Shown in pieces: positions 10,728 through 21,253 of a DNA stretch of 64,000 nt (its first letter is position 1; every line of letters begins with the position of its first letter). This stretch comes from Bacteroidales bacterium. GTDB lineage: Bacteria; Bacteroidota; Bacteroidia; Bacteroidales; UBA10428. The notes beneath the pieces were generated by a model. The model saw only the letters and a list, made by a program, of their open reading frames with translations. It was not told the DNA's origin and did no database searches. The DNA is taken from assembly GCA_016928305.1 (NCBI GenBank), contig JAFGKY010000114.1, positions 1 to 64,000 on the forward strand, given 5' to 3'. Both the position numbers and the translations under genes were made by a program.

Positions 10728-13700
10728 TTATTTATTTTTACATGTTTTACGGTATTCAATATCAGGACTGACATAGTTTTCCCATTCACGCTGTGTAAAA
10801 TTCCTTTCGAGTTTTGAGCACAGGATATCTGCCATTTGATCTGCATAGACCGGCCAAACATAAATATAATTCGTTTTGGACAGATCACTCTGGTTGGCTG
10901 AAGATACAAGAAACCTGCCGTCGGGGCTGAAAGAAACGGAAAGAACAAAGTTATCGCCGTGTTCTTTTAGCACTACCGGTTTGTTATTCAGGTTATTGGC
11001 ATCCCAGATTCGCAATGATTTGTCGGTACTTGCAGTTGCTATTTGCCGGTCATCCGGGCTGAATTCCAAATCCATAATGGGGGCAGCATGTGCGGCAACC
11101 GTTCGGATAATTGTATTTGTTCTTGCATCCATTATTCGCATGGTTCCGTTTTTATCTCCAAAAGCAATTTTTGATCCGCTGCTATTGAAAGTTATGGCAT
11201 GGATTTTATTCCCGTCAGACTGGAACAGGATGGTCTTTTCCGTGTTGTCGATATTCCAGCGTATAACTTTTCCATCATCTGTTCCAACAACGATAAACCT
11301 TCCGCCAGGTGATACAGAAAGACAGCGGATTTTACTATCCGCTTTAACAAATAAGGAGTTGGTTCCTGCAATCAGATCCCAGTAAATTATGGTGTTATCC
11401 GTACTTGATGAAAAAAGGCCTTTGTTATCACTGGTAAATTCAAGTGCTTCAATCCATCCTTTATGACCTTCAAGATAAGCAGGTGCAGTATTCGATTGAT
11501 TAAGGTTAAACAATTGTATGCCTGTGGTTGTAGTTCCACATGCCAGCCAGCGTCCGTTTTTACTGATGGAAAGACTGCGGTTGATGAAATTATTATCGAT
11601 CAGTGTACGGAATGATTTTGAATTACCGGTCAGATCCCATCGAAGGATTTTACCATCGCTTCCGGAACTATAAAAGACGTTGGTATTTCCGACGAAGGCA
11701 AGGGACCGGATAGCTCCTTCATGGCCGTGCAAACCATTGTAATTCTTACCATTAAAGGCAACCATGGCGGCATACAGGGCGTTGTAAACATCGGGTTGAT
11801 TTACCTGGCCTTCATAGTCTCTATTGAATATATAGGATTGCAGGGCAAGCAATCCGGTAAGATTTTTATCTTCAACCTGAAGGGCTTTAGATGCCATGGC
11901 TTGTGATATTGATAGCATCCGTTTTTGTGCAGCCAGCATTTTTTCGCGGTCGGATTGAGTTTTTTGTTGTATGGCAGTTTCAGCGGTTTGCTCAGCCTGT
12001 GTCTTCTCCTGCAGAAATCTTTCACTGCGCTTTGCAGCTGCATCGGCTTGCTGAACTGCCAGTAACTTTTCTTTCTCAAAAAGCTGTGACTGGAATAATG
12101 CCTGAGCCTTTTCACGGTCGGCAGAATCTGCAATAAGCTGTGCCAGCAAAGCCTCTACCTCAGCCCTGTCGGCTTTGGCATCGGACAGGATTCTCAGGCT
12201 ATCGGCTTCGCGTTTCCGGTATTCAGCTTCATCCCTTTGATATTGAGCTTCTATGCTCTGTTCGATGGCTTTTTGACGTTGTGTAAGGGCAAAAACAACA
12301 AGAAACGAAAGAACCACGGCTGCCAGAAGCGCATATACTGCTAATTTTCGGGTTCGGTTCAATTCAAGCCGTTGTATTTTCACTTTGTTTTGTTCTTCCT
12401 GCAGGTATTTCTTTTCACTTGAATCAAGAAATACCATTACTTTTTCAAATGCAGGATTGTATTTTTTTGCCCAGGCGAGGGTAGGATTTTGGGTTTTTTT
12501 CCAGTTCAGTGCCAGGTGCAGATCCGGAGGCCTCCAGAGACCTGTTTTACCAAGCTGGAATTGAGACGATGCTTCGGCCAGGCGCAGGTACATCTGAACC
12601 GATGAGAATTCTTCATCCACCCAGGTTTTCAGTTTATCCCAGATTCGCATCAGGCTCTCGTGCGAAATATCAATCACGGTTTCACTGTCGATGGGTGTTC
12701 CTTCAACCGGAGTAAGAAAGGAACGCCCTTTGGCACGGAATCTTTCCACTACCTCTATGACGCTGGCATCGGGGACCTTTGCAATTTCAGCCAGGTAGCG
12801 GACAGTAGCAGGGTGGCGGGTGCCTTTATTGTCTGTGCCTTTTTCCGTAAGGCATTTAAAAATACTCTTGCAAACGCGTTTCCCATCGTCGGAAAGCTCG
12901 TCAAAAGCTTCATTTGCATGCATCGAAAGGGCGTTTTCAACCTTTCCGGCTGCTTCGTAATCTCTCATTTTTATGGGAACAGCAGGATCGTTATTATGTG
13001 CCCAACATTCCCAGGTACGCATCATGGCATGCTGCAATACCGGCAACTGGTCAGATTTGTCCTCAATGGAGTTTAGAATGTGATGCAGTAACTGCGAATC
13101 GATTTCCGCTCCTCCAACGGCTAACGGACCAAGAACTGCTTCACGAAAATCATCGCGGGTCATCTGCGGGATAAGGAAATTGCTTTTGTTGATAAGCTTT
13201 GTGAGTTCCTGAAACTGCGAACATTCACCGATAAAATCGCTGCGCATGGTAAGCACTACATATATCGGATATCCTTTTTGCCGGATGGCATTCACAAGAA
13301 GTTTGATATAGGCCTCTGTTTCATTTATGGCCGTATTGTCTTTCCGGCTTTCCTTGAACCGGAATAACTCTTCAAACTGGTCGATGATCAATAAAATATT
13401 TTCGTTTTCCGGTATCTTCATTTGCCGGATTGCATCAACCAGACCAAATGAACTTCGCCTGAGAACCGATAACAATATTTGCTTGCGGATAAAAACATCG
13501 TCATGAACGAGCTCGTGTTGTTCGTTTTTGGCAAGTGCTTCGGCAAGATTTTCAATGGGGCTGTTTCCGGGTCTTACAGCTATAATTTTCCAGTACGATC
13601 CGGTATTGGTTATAAAGCCCCCATACAGGGTCGGAATCAGTCCGCAATAAATCAACGATGATTTTCCGCTTCCCGATGCACCGGTAACGGCAGCAAAATG

Positions 13701-13853
13701 ATTTCTGGCCAGGTGTTCAAGTACGATTTCACTTTGCCCTTCCCTGCCAAAGAACAAATGACTCTCTTCCACGGTAAAAGGCCTTAATCCGGGGAAAGGA
13801 TTGGTAATGGATAAAGTTCCTGTTTTAATATGCCGTGTTACGTTTTCAGTCAT
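10728..13853 (-). CDS. STAND-type NTPase (nSTAND1-like) with single TM, coiled coil and C-terminal WD40 repeats
   Basis: NPFPGLRPFTVEESHLFFGREGQ, Walker A GASGSGKSSLI, Walker B ILLIIDQFEELFRF, VVLTMRSDFIGECSQF; TM LAVYALLAAVVLSFLVVFALT; WD40 units such as GHEGAIRSLAF..RWDL, GHKGWIEALEFTSD..IYWDL, AHAAPIMDLEFSPD..LRIWD. Confidence 0.88.
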   Translation of the reverse strand: MTENVTRHIKTGTLSITNPFPGLRPFTVEESHLFFGREGQSEIVLEHLARNHFAAVTGASGSGKSSLIYCGLIPTLYGGFITNTGSYWKIIAVRPGNSPIENLAEALAKNEQHELVHDDVFIRKQILLSVLRRSSFGLVDAIRQMKIPENENILLIIDQFEELFRFKESRKDNTAINETEAYIKLLVNAIRQKGYPIYVVLTMRSDFIGECSQFQELTKLINKSNFLIPQMTRDDFREAVLGPLAVGGAEIDSQLLHHILNSIEDKSDQLPVLQHAMMRTWECWAHNNDPAVPIKMRDYEAAGKVENALSMHANEAFDELSDDGKRVCKSIFKCLTEKGTDNKGTRHPATVRYLAEIAKVPDASVIEVVERFRAKGRSFLTPVEGTPIDSETVIDISHESLMRIWDKLKTWVDEEFSSVQMYLRLAEASSQFQLGKTGLWRPPDLHLALNWKKTQNPTLAWAKKYNPAFEKVMVFLDSSEKKYLQEEQNKVKIQRLELNRTRKLAVYALLAAVVLSFLVVFALTQRQKAIEQSIEAQYQRDEAEYRKREADSLRILSDAKADRAEVEALLAQLIADSADREKAQALFQSQLFEKEKLLAVQQADAAAKRSERFLQEKTQAEQTAETAIQQKTQSDREKMLAAQKRMLSISQAMASKALQVEDKNLTGLLALQSYIFNRDYEGQVNQPDVYNALYAAMVAFNGKNYNGLHGHEGAIRSLAFVGNTNVFYSSGSDGKILRWDLTGNSKSFRTLIDNNFINRSLSISKNGRWLACGTTTTGIQLFNLNQSNTAPAYLEGHKGWIEALEFTSDNKGLFSSSTDNTIIYWDLIAGTNSLFVKADSKIRCLSVSPGGRFIVVGTDDGKVIRWNIDNTEKTILFQSDGNKIHAITFNSSGSKIAFGDKNGTMRIMDARTNTIIRTVAAHAAPIMDLEFSPDDRQIATASTDKSLRIWDANNLNNKPVVLKEHGDNFVLSVSFSPDGRFLVSSANQSDLSKTNYIYVWPVYADQMADILCSKLERNFTQREWENYVSPDIEYRKTCKNK

Positions 13854-15310
13854 TTTTTAATAATCTGATCCAGAAAATGATGTATGGCCGTATTGTTAAT
13901 TTCTTCATTCCAGATCACCGTGACATTGCGTAAAAATAATAAAGATTTATCAGTTGTTTTTTGCGGTGAAAAAATTCCGATGGCTTTAAAAGGTTTTTCT
14001 TTACCAAATCCGGGTACTTTGACAAGATCCCGTATTTTGCTGTTCAACCATTCCATGGAGCTATTACCTTTATAAATAATAACGGCATCCACTTTTTTTA
14101 ATGTTTTAACATGATCGGTAATGGACAAATATTCTTTTCCGGCAGTATCCGCGGTAATGATCCTGAATCCACGATTCTGAATGAGAGCAACATATTCCTG
14201 TAATTTTTGTTTTTCCGGCTCTTCGTGAAGGAAGTACAACGAATAGCCCGGTTCTGCATGAGTCTCATGTAAATTGGATATTTCATTCAATTTATTGTTC
14301 ACAAGGGTTTTGAACACCTCGAGGGGGGCTTCTATGATTTCAGTCCTTTCCTGCGTTTCATCACGCTTCATCCGTTTCAGGTACAGTGACTGTCGTTGAT
14401 CGGTGGTTTTCAGATCACTGGGTATCCAAATGATCTGGTAAGGTTTGTTTCGGTTTTCTTTGGATTCTATAAATTCTTTAACCACACGGGCTTGAAAATC
14501 AATCAATGAATATTTGGCATTTTTTATAAAATCTCCGTAAAAAGCTCCCATCATATGAATAGCCACCACGGATTGCTTCAGATTATCCTCCATAATAGTC
14601 CGGGCATGTTCGCTATCATTGGGTATTGTCAAAACCGGGAGTACTTTATATCCCAGATGCCGTAACTCACGTTTCAGAATGTCGCGGTTTTCCTGCTGAT
14701 CAAAACTGGTCTCTGCCAGAAAGATAGCATTGTTATCAGCGATGTGGCTTTTTGTCTTATTCTGGTCTTTTAGCTCATGCAGGGAGTTATAGATATCATA
14801 GGCCAGGTCAATCAGTTTTGACCAGAACTTATCATCCGGCAATTGATTCTCCTGTAGCTGAAAGCTAACGGGTTTTTTACTATAGCGGTTAATCTCAAAA
14901 AAATTATACTGGAGCTCGGATTTCAGTGAATCAGGTTCTTCACCTTCACGAAGGGGAAGAGTTAGTATTTTAAAGATCCTGTTGTTGGTTTTATCGGCTC
15001 CGGAAGCATGATACACGGCTTCATAAATGTTATTCAGTTCCTTTAAATAAGAATCTGATTTAACATCTTCAGGAGTAACAATCGCAACAAACACACCGGT
15101 TTTCTTAAAAATATCAACCGGATCTTCATTCATTAATTGCTGCCGGGTTCGCAAATCGTCATGCAAAAGTATGGTTGGTTTCTCATCAAATAAACGCTGC
15201 AATACAACATGCAAATGATGACAAAACTGCTGCACCCAGGGATTCACTTGCTGATTGTCCCGATTTGAAACGGCTTCGTAACTGATAAATATGTCATACT
15301 CAAAATTCAT
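13850..15310 (-). CDS. TIR-like domain protein with additional DUF4062/TIR-like segments
   Basis: MNFEYDIFISYEAV start typical of TIR; ...GVFVAIVTPEDVKSDSYLKEL; second segment NNAIFLAETSFDQQENRDILKRELRHLGYKVLPV; third segment GYSLYFLHEEPEKQKLQEYVALIQNRGFRIIT. The stop overlaps the NTPase start (ATGA, 13850-13853). Confidence 0.75.
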   Translation of the reverse strand: MNFEYDIFISYEAVSNRDNQQVNPWVQQFCHHLHVVLQRLFDEKPTILLHDDLRTRQQLMNEDPVDIFKKTGVFVAIVTPEDVKSDSYLKELNNIYEAVYHASGADKTNNRIFKILTLPLREGEEPDSLKSELQYNFFEINRYSKKPVSFQLQENQLPDDKFWSKLIDLAYDIYNSLHELKDQNKTKSHIADNNAIFLAETSFDQQENRDILKRELRHLGYKVLPVLTIPNDSEHARTIMEDNLKQSVVAIHMMGAFYGDFIKNAKYSLIDFQARVVKEFIESKENRNKPYQIIWIPSDLKTTDQRQSLYLKRMKRDETQERTEIIEAPLEVFKTLVNNKLNEISNLHETHAEPGYSLYFLHEEPEKQKLQEYVALIQNRGFRIITADTAGKEYLSITDHVKTLKKVDAVIIYKGNSSMEWLNSKIRDLVKVPGFGKEKPFKAIGIFSPQKTTDKSLLFLRNVTVIWNEEINNTAIHHFLDQIIKK

Positions 15311-15319
15311 AGAATCGTT

Positions 15320-18300
15320 TTACGCTGGTGATTCTTCTATTAACTCAAATAACAACTTCCGGAAATCAAGGTTGTCAAAAGCCAGATTATTTAACATTTC
15401 CAGATCAAGGCTGAAAAAAGTAAGATCGGTAACAGCCCTGAAAGAAAATGCTTCATATACAGAGAAAATATCGCTGTAAATTATATCATTTTTACTAAAT
15501 GTAAATACTTTATTGGCGGAATTCCTGATTTCTACCTTTCCGGCCTGAATAACAATCAATGGATAATGAACATCATTTTTCTTGATCAGTAGCTGGTCAT
15601 TGGACGATAAATTATTCAAATCCAAATGCTTGGAAATTTCCAGTAATATATCTTCATGAATGGTTTTGCATTTTTTAACGTCCTTCAAAAACCGGATCCT
15701 GTCAATGAGCAGGTACGGGACTTTCCGGTTTGTAGCCCGTTCAAGGGAATTCTGTATTTCCAAAACCGCAGTGGGATCAAGGCGTGGGAAAACTGAATTT
15801 AGATATCCGGGTTCAATTTGTTCAATAACATACGAGGCCGATTCGCGGAATACTCTGTCGGGGTGAAATAACATAGCTATTAATTCCTGGCTGATATGAG
15901 GATGTCTTATCTTGAGCAGGCTGAAAATGGCACATACTTTTGTATAATAGGAAAGTGCATTGAAATCACGTATAATTATCTCATTAATAAGGTCTTCAGG
16001 ATCTTTTTTTTCGGTCTGGAAAAAATATTCAAGCTGCTTAACCCTGCTGCTGATTGAAAGATTCTCCACCACCGGGAAAAATACCTGTTTGATTTCCTCA
16101 TTTAAAATCTGATCAAGCATCTCGATGGCAAAACTGATATCGGTATCATTGCCTTCTGAAAGCAAATTACGGATATTATTGATTGAGGCAGTATTATAAG
16201 CCAACGCCAGTAATTGGAATAATGTGTCATAATTGTCTTTAATTTCCGATTCAAAGGCTTCATGCAGCAACGGAAATTTTCTTGATTTATTCAGTACCTG
16301 ATAAACAGAATAATTCCATGCCATAACAGTAATCAGGCGTATTATGCTGTTTAATATACGGTTTAGATTGGTTGGCGTAGCCTGGAATTTTGCTTCACGC
16401 AAGGAAAATATAGCCTGGCGTGTGAGATATCGGTTCTGGTTTTCTATTTTGGTCAACAGCAGATCAATGGCTTTAGGACTTCCGATTTTGCCATAGATTC
16501 TGATAATCCTTGAGAGCAAGGTGTTATCAGCATCCGGCTGAAGAAAGACCTGTTCAAGGCTCTCAAGAGCCGGGTCTCCGATTTTAATAAGGGCTTCAAA
16601 AGCAAACTGATAATAACCGGGTGTGGACAGATAGCCAATCAGGACATGACTGTGTTCGGCGCAATTCAGACGGGCCATCGCTCTGATTGCTGAAATTTTA
16701 ACTTCAGGTTCAATATCCCTTGAAAGGCTCATCACAATATCATTCCAATCCATTTTCCCCGATGTACCCGCAATTTCTGCTGCTAATATCCGGTCATTGA
16801 TATTATGGGAGTTTGATAAAAGGGTCAGTGTTTCCTTGTCTTGACCGAAGCTTAGCTTTGTTTCAAAGCGATTCATTATACGTCGAGCCAGTGTATGGGC
16901 TTCCTTATTCTGGGTCTCTTTGAGTGAGGGTGCTTCTTTTAATACCGGTAAAGCATTAAGTACAGAGTATTCATCGATCTTTTCAAGAAGGTACTTTTTT
17001 ATTTCAAAGGAGCTCGAAGCTAATAAACCGATCAGATGTTTCTCATGCTGTATAGGTTCAATACGTTCAAATAACGACAGGGCAGTTATCACCTTTTTTG
17101 GATCAACATGATTGATCAGGCTATGTGCCTTTTCATCTGTACTTGTTAATTCATGTTCTATCAGTCTTATATTTGATTTCAGCCGTCTGATCCCTTCAAT
17201 AAGAGCTTTTTGATAGGCTTTTATCAGTTTTATCGCAACCACAAGCCATGCAATTGAAAGCAGCAGTATTAAAAAGTTCTGAAACAACTCGTTTTTCAGT
17301 CCGATATAAAGAAATCCAAGCAAAAGAAGTCCTGCAATTCCTATTCCGGTCATTCGCAAGGTACCGTCAATACGGGGAATAATAACGTTATGGAAACGAA
17401 TATCGAGAGTACGGAACAAAACCTTTAATGAGGGCCCTTCAATGGCATCGCGTGTAATCTGATAACCTATTTTTACCATGGTGATCATAAGGAAAACATA
17501 GGTGAAACGGGTAAGGGTTGCCGATGATCCTCCCAGAAAGTTTACAAGAAGTAAAGCAATTGTTGCCAGTCCGATACCAGCCGGGATTAATACAAGGCTG
17601 TAAGGAGAATCATAAGAATATAGTATTTTGCGGATCAGGGATTTTTCAACAAAATAAACCACGATTATCATTACACCCATGAAAAAAGCCAGGAATTTCG
17701 AAAAACCAACCAGTTTGGGATATGTTAAACTGGCCAAAGAAATGAACTGAAAATGAACTAAATATGCAATAATAGTAGACAGAATGACAAAGGCTACTAA
17801 CAGCAGTGTATATCGTGTATAGAACATTTCAATAAATTTCGAGCGAATCGGATTCAATTTTTTCAGCGGATGATACAAAACCGGAGAAAAACGATGAACT
17901 ACATTCATGATTAGCTGCAATCCTGCTATAATTACCATAAAACCAATACATGCCAGCAACATCAGATCCCGATCCCATGTAAAATAGAACAAGGCAACCA
18001 GCAGAAAAGATGCCACTATCATACCACTTATCTGAAATGCTCTGATATAAGGATATAACCTGCGGCTTTGTGCCGGTGTGTATATGTTTCGCATCGATCG
18101 CCAGAACACCAGCAAGGTAATAACGGTAACCGGAAACATCAATGAAAGTGGTACCATAAGGGATATTCCATAGATCGAAACGCTGCTGATGGGTTCGTAA
18201 AAATACACTGCGCTAATTGCCAACAATATAACAAGATAATTTGCCAGGATAAAAAACCTGAAATCGAGCCGGTTTGAAAAGAATACATAAAATAACATAT

Positions 18301-18499
18301 AGACTAAGCCCAGGAATCCTGAAATAACAAGAGTAATAGGAATCATACTGCTGTTGTGTGATTGAAAGAAAATAACATGTGCACCGATATCAAATGTTAC
18401 CAGGAACGCTCCTGTAAAGAGGGCCTGTATGCAAGAAAGAAAAAAGATAAAAAATTCGCTGGCTTTCAAATCTGCTTTATTTGGGAACGGGATTTTCAT
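15320..18499 (-). CDS. ATP/ADP-translocase-like MFS membrane protein with HEAT repeats and degenerate cyclic-nucleotide-binding-like C-terminus
   Basis: About 12 hydrophobic segments in the N-terminal half; HEAT-like helical repeats (VKISAIRAMARLNCAEHSHVLIGYL..); C-term VIQAGKVEIRNSANKVFTFSKNDII..FSFRAVTDLTFFSLD. Confidence 0.7.
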   Translation of the reverse strand: MKIPFPNKADLKASEFFIFFLSCIQALFTGAFLVTFDIGAHVIFFQSHNSSMIPITLVISGFLGLVYMLFYVFFSNRLDFRFFILANYLVILLAISAVYFYEPISSVSIYGISLMVPLSLMFPVTVITLLVFWRSMRNIYTPAQSRRLYPYIRAFQISGMIVASFLLVALFYFTWDRDLMLLACIGFMVIIAGLQLIMNVVHRFSPVLYHPLKKLNPIRSKFIEMFYTRYTLLLVAFVILSTIIAYLVHFQFISLASLTYPKLVGFSKFLAFFMGVMIIVVYFVEKSLIRKILYSYDSPYSLVLIPAGIGLATIALLLVNFLGGSSATLTRFTYVFLMITMVKIGYQITRDAIEGPSLKVLFRTLDIRFHNVIIPRIDGTLRMTGIGIAGLLLLGFLYIGLKNELFQNFLILLLSIAWLVVAIKLIKAYQKALIEGIRRLKSNIRLIEHELTSTDEKAHSLINHVDPKKVITALSLFERIEPIQHEKHLIGLLASSSFEIKKYLLEKIDEYSVLNALPVLKEAPSLKETQNKEAHTLARRIMNRFETKLSFGQDKETLTLLSNSHNINDRILAAEIAGTSGKMDWNDIVMSLSRDIEPEVKISAIRAMARLNCAEHSHVLIGYLSTPGYYQFAFEALIKIGDPALESLEQVFLQPDADNTLLSRIIRIYGKIGSPKAIDLLLTKIENQNRYLTRQAIFSLREAKFQATPTNLNRILNSIIRLITVMAWNYSVYQVLNKSRKFPLLHEAFESEIKDNYDTLFQLLALAYNTASINNIRNLLSEGNDTDISFAIEMLDQILNEEIKQVFFPVVENLSISSRVKQLEYFFQTEKKDPEDLINEIIIRDFNALSYYTKVCAIFSLLKIRHPHISQELIAMLFHPDRVFRESASYVIEQIEPGYLNSVFPRLDPTAVLEIQNSLERATNRKVPYLLIDRIRFLKDVKKCKTIHEDILLEISKHLDLNNLSSNDQLLIKKNDVHYPLIVIQAGKVEIRNSANKVFTFSKNDIIYSDIFSVYEAFSFRAVTDLTFFSLDLEMLNNLAFDNLDFRKLLFELIEESPA

Positions 18500-18686
18500 T
18501 TATGCAAGAAAAAGTCTGATGAAAATACATTGAAAACTAAAATCCTAAAACCCGTAAAATTAAGAAATTATTAGAGTAAATCAAGATTTTATATGGAAGG
18601 CTATTGTACATTCATCCCATATAAACGCTTTCTGATAAAGATTTTTACAACAAGATTCCATTTTTCTTCCTGATTATTAAAAAAAG

Positions 18687-19277
18687 TTAAATCTTCTTTT
18701 CATTTCTTAATTGCCTGCATATATCTTCGACTTCGGTCTTGTTTCCTTCGATGACAAATCGTGCCCTGCAGTAATGATGTTCGCAACGACGACGCAAATC
18801 AGCCACATAAGCCCGAAGCTCTTCTTCCGTTCTTCCTTTCACAACAGGCCGATGACCTATGGTAGCTTGTAATCGTGATACCAGTGTTTCGTCATCCACC
18901 TTTAAATATATTATATCGCCATATTTTTCCATCAGGCTCATGTTGTCGCTGTGACAGGGTAAACCACCGCCTGTAGAAACAAGAATATTATCGCTTTGTA
19001 TGACTTGCATAAGCGCTTCCCGTTCTTTGCGTCTGAATTCCTCTTCTCCGGCATTCAGAAAAATTTCCGGGATAGTTTTGCCCGCTTGTTGTTCAAGGAA
19101 TTCATCAAGATCTACAAATGCAAGATTCAGACGTTCAGCCAGTTTTCTCCCCAGGGTAGTTTTACCACTGCTTTTGTATCCGATGATAAACAGTCTCAAA
19201 TAAAAAAGATTTATAGCGTACAAAGATAATCGCAATGTGTGGATTATGGCAATCAGTTTCTGGCTCCGTTGTAACAC
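18687..19277 (-). CDS. aroK: Shikimate kinase (probable true start TTG near 19200)
   Basis: [61 protein letters not shown]. Confidence 0.93.
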   Translation of the reverse strand: MLQRSQKLIAIIHTLRLSLYAINLFYLRLFIIGYKSSGKTTLGRKLAERLNLAFVDLDEFLEQQAGKTIPEIFLNAGEEEFRRKEREALMQVIQSDNILVSTGGGLPCHSDNMSLMEKYGDIIYLKVDDETLVSRLQATIGHRPVVKGRTEEELRAYVADLRRRCEHHYCRARFVIEGNKTEVEDICRQLRNEKKI

Positions 19278-19340
19278 ACCCGTTGTTTTATTTCATTTTG
19301 CTCAAAAAGAATATCTTTACAAAAATTTTTCTTATTACCA

Positions 19341-21068
19341 ATGAATCCCTTTGAATTAAGCGAACAGGAAGAAATACGCAGGCAAACGCTGGAAGAACTT
19401 AAGAAACTTGGCATTGATCCTTATCCTGCGTCAGCTTTTCCGGTTAATACAAACACCCGTGAGATAATTGAAAACTATTCGGCTGATAAAAGCAATTTCA
19501 GCGATGTGTGGATTGCAGGGCGGTTAATGAGTAAACGCATTATGGGCAGTGCCTCTTTCGCGGAAATCCAGGATGAAAAGGGAAGGATTCAAATTTATCT
19601 CAAAAGAGATGATTTGTGCCAGGGAGAGGACAAAACCCTGTATAATATTGTTTTTAAGAGATTGCTTGATATTGGTGATTTTATTGGTGTCAGGGGATAT
19701 GTTTTCATTACCCGGATGGGTGAAATATCAATTCATGTTAACCATTTGAAACTATTAAGCAAATCACTCAAACCACTTCCCATTGTTAAAGAGAAGGACG
19801 GAGTTGTTTATGATGCTGTTACCGATCCGGAATTCAGGTATCGGCAACGTTATGTCGACCTGATTGTGAATCCTTCCATAAAAGAGGTTTTCAGGATGCG
19901 TACAAAGCTAATCAACTCCATGCGTCAACTGTTTGATTCCAGGGGGTATCTTGAAGTTGAAACACCTGTTCTCCAGGCTATCCCCGGCGGTGCTGCTGCT
20001 CGTCCCTTTATCACACATCACAATACGCTGGATATTCCACTTTACCTCAGGATAGCCAACGAACTGTATTTGAAAAGACTTATTGTAGGTGGTTTCGAAG
20101 GCGTTTATGAATTTTCCAAGGATTTTCGGAACGAAGGCATGGACAGGACTCACAATCCTGAATTCACCGTTTTGGAAATTTATGTAGCCTATAAGGATTA
20201 TCTGTGGATGATGGATTTCGTGGAGGAGATGATTGAAAAAGTCGCTCTTGACTTGCATGGAACAACTAAAATTCCTTATGGCAAACAGATCATTGATTTT
20301 TCCAGACCCTTTAAGCGGATGTCCATGGTTGATGCTATTAAACAGTATACGGGTGTAAATGTCAGGGATATGCGTGAAGAACAATTGCGAACTGTCAGCC
20401 GGAACTTTGATATAGAAACCGATGCAACCATGGGTACCGGAAAACTGATCGACAAACTTTTCGGTGAAAAGGTGGAGCCTCATCTGATACAACCTGTATT
20501 CATTATGGATTATCCGCTTGAAATGTCACCACTTTGCAAGAAGCATCGGACGGATCCTGGCCTCACTGAACGGTTTGAGCTCATCGTTAACGGAAAGGAA
20601 TTATGCAATGCCTATTCGGAGTTAAATGATCCCCTTGATCAGCGGGAACGATTCCAGGAACAGTTGCGCCTTGCGGAAAAAGGCGATGACGAGGCTATGT
20701 ATATCGATCAGGATTTCCTGCGAGCCCTGGAATATGGTATGCCACCTACATCCGGACTGGGAGTTGGAATCGACCGGCTTACTATGATCATGACAAATCA
20801 GCCCAGCATACAGGATGTTTTGTTTTTTCCGCAGATGCGCCCAGAAAGAACAGAACAACCCGACAATAAAGAGAAATTTATGACATCGGGAATTCCGGAA
20901 CAATGGTATCCAGTGTTACAGCAATTAGGTTATAACACCATTGAGAAAATACGAAAAATTGAAAAACCCGGAAAACTTCATCAGGAAATATGTGGTTTTA
21001 ATAAGAAAAACAAGCTAAACCTGCAAAATCCCTCACCGGAAGAAGTCATCCGTTGGATTTCCGGATAA
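19341..21068 (+). CDS. lysS: Lysine--tRNA ligase (class II)
   Basis: Full-length Lys[74 protein letters not shown]. Confidence 0.97.
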   Translation: MNPFELSEQEEIRRQTLEELKKLGIDPYPASAFPVNTNTREIIENYSADKSNFSDVWIAGRLMSKRIMGSASFAEIQDEKGRIQIYLKRDDLCQGEDKTLYNIVFKRLLDIGDFIGVRGYVFITRMGEISIHVNHLKLLSKSLKPLPIVKEKDGVVYDAVTDPEFRYRQRYVDLIVNPSIKEVFRMRTKLINSMRQLFDSRGYLEVETPVLQAIPGGAAARPFITHHNTLDIPLYLRIANELYLKRLIVGGFEGVYEFSKDFRNEGMDRTHNPEFTVLEIYVAYKDYLWMMDFVEEMIEKVALDLHGTTKIPYGKQIIDFSRPFKRMSMVDAIKQYTGVNVRDMREEQLRTVSRNFDIETDATMGTGKLIDKLFGEKVEPHLIQPVFIMDYPLEMSPLCKKHRTDPGLTERFELIVNGKELCNAYSELNDPLDQRERFQEQLRLAEKGDDEAMYIDQDFLRALEYGMPPTSGLGVGIDRLTMIMTNQPSIQDVLFFPQMRPERTEQPDNKEKFMTSGIPEQWYPVLQQLGYNTIEKIRKIEKPGKLHQEICGFNKKNKLNLQNPSPEEVIRWISG

Positions 21069-21197
21069 AAAGCCGCTGAAGGGATAATAGAAAATATTTG
21101 AAAAACCTGCTCCGATCGGGTTCTATAAAAATAACTCAGGATACCGTCATTAAAAAATATAGCCTGGAAATATACTTGATAATAAGGCGGTTTACCA

Positions 21198-21229
21198 TAT
21201 TGCTTTGTTACAGTTAATGCCGTATATTT
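21198..21229 (+). promoter_or_regulatory. Candidate Bacteroidota-type promoter (-33 TTG / -7 TATATTTG)
   Basis: TTG at 21199-21201, 20 nt spacer, TATATTTG at 21222-21229, 24 nt before the ATG of the DoxX-like gene. Confidence 0.5.
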
Positions 21230-21253
21230 GGTATAAACCAAAAACCAGGTGAT

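Noticed and set aside
10876-13661. Plus-strand ORFs antisense to the STAND NTPase (e.g. 169, 138 aa)
   Set aside because: Opposite strand of a gene with clear Walker and WD40 motifs; no independent coding evidence.
19908-20492. Minus-strand 194-aa ORF inside lysS
   Set aside because: Antisense to a highly conserved LysRS; no recognisable motifs.
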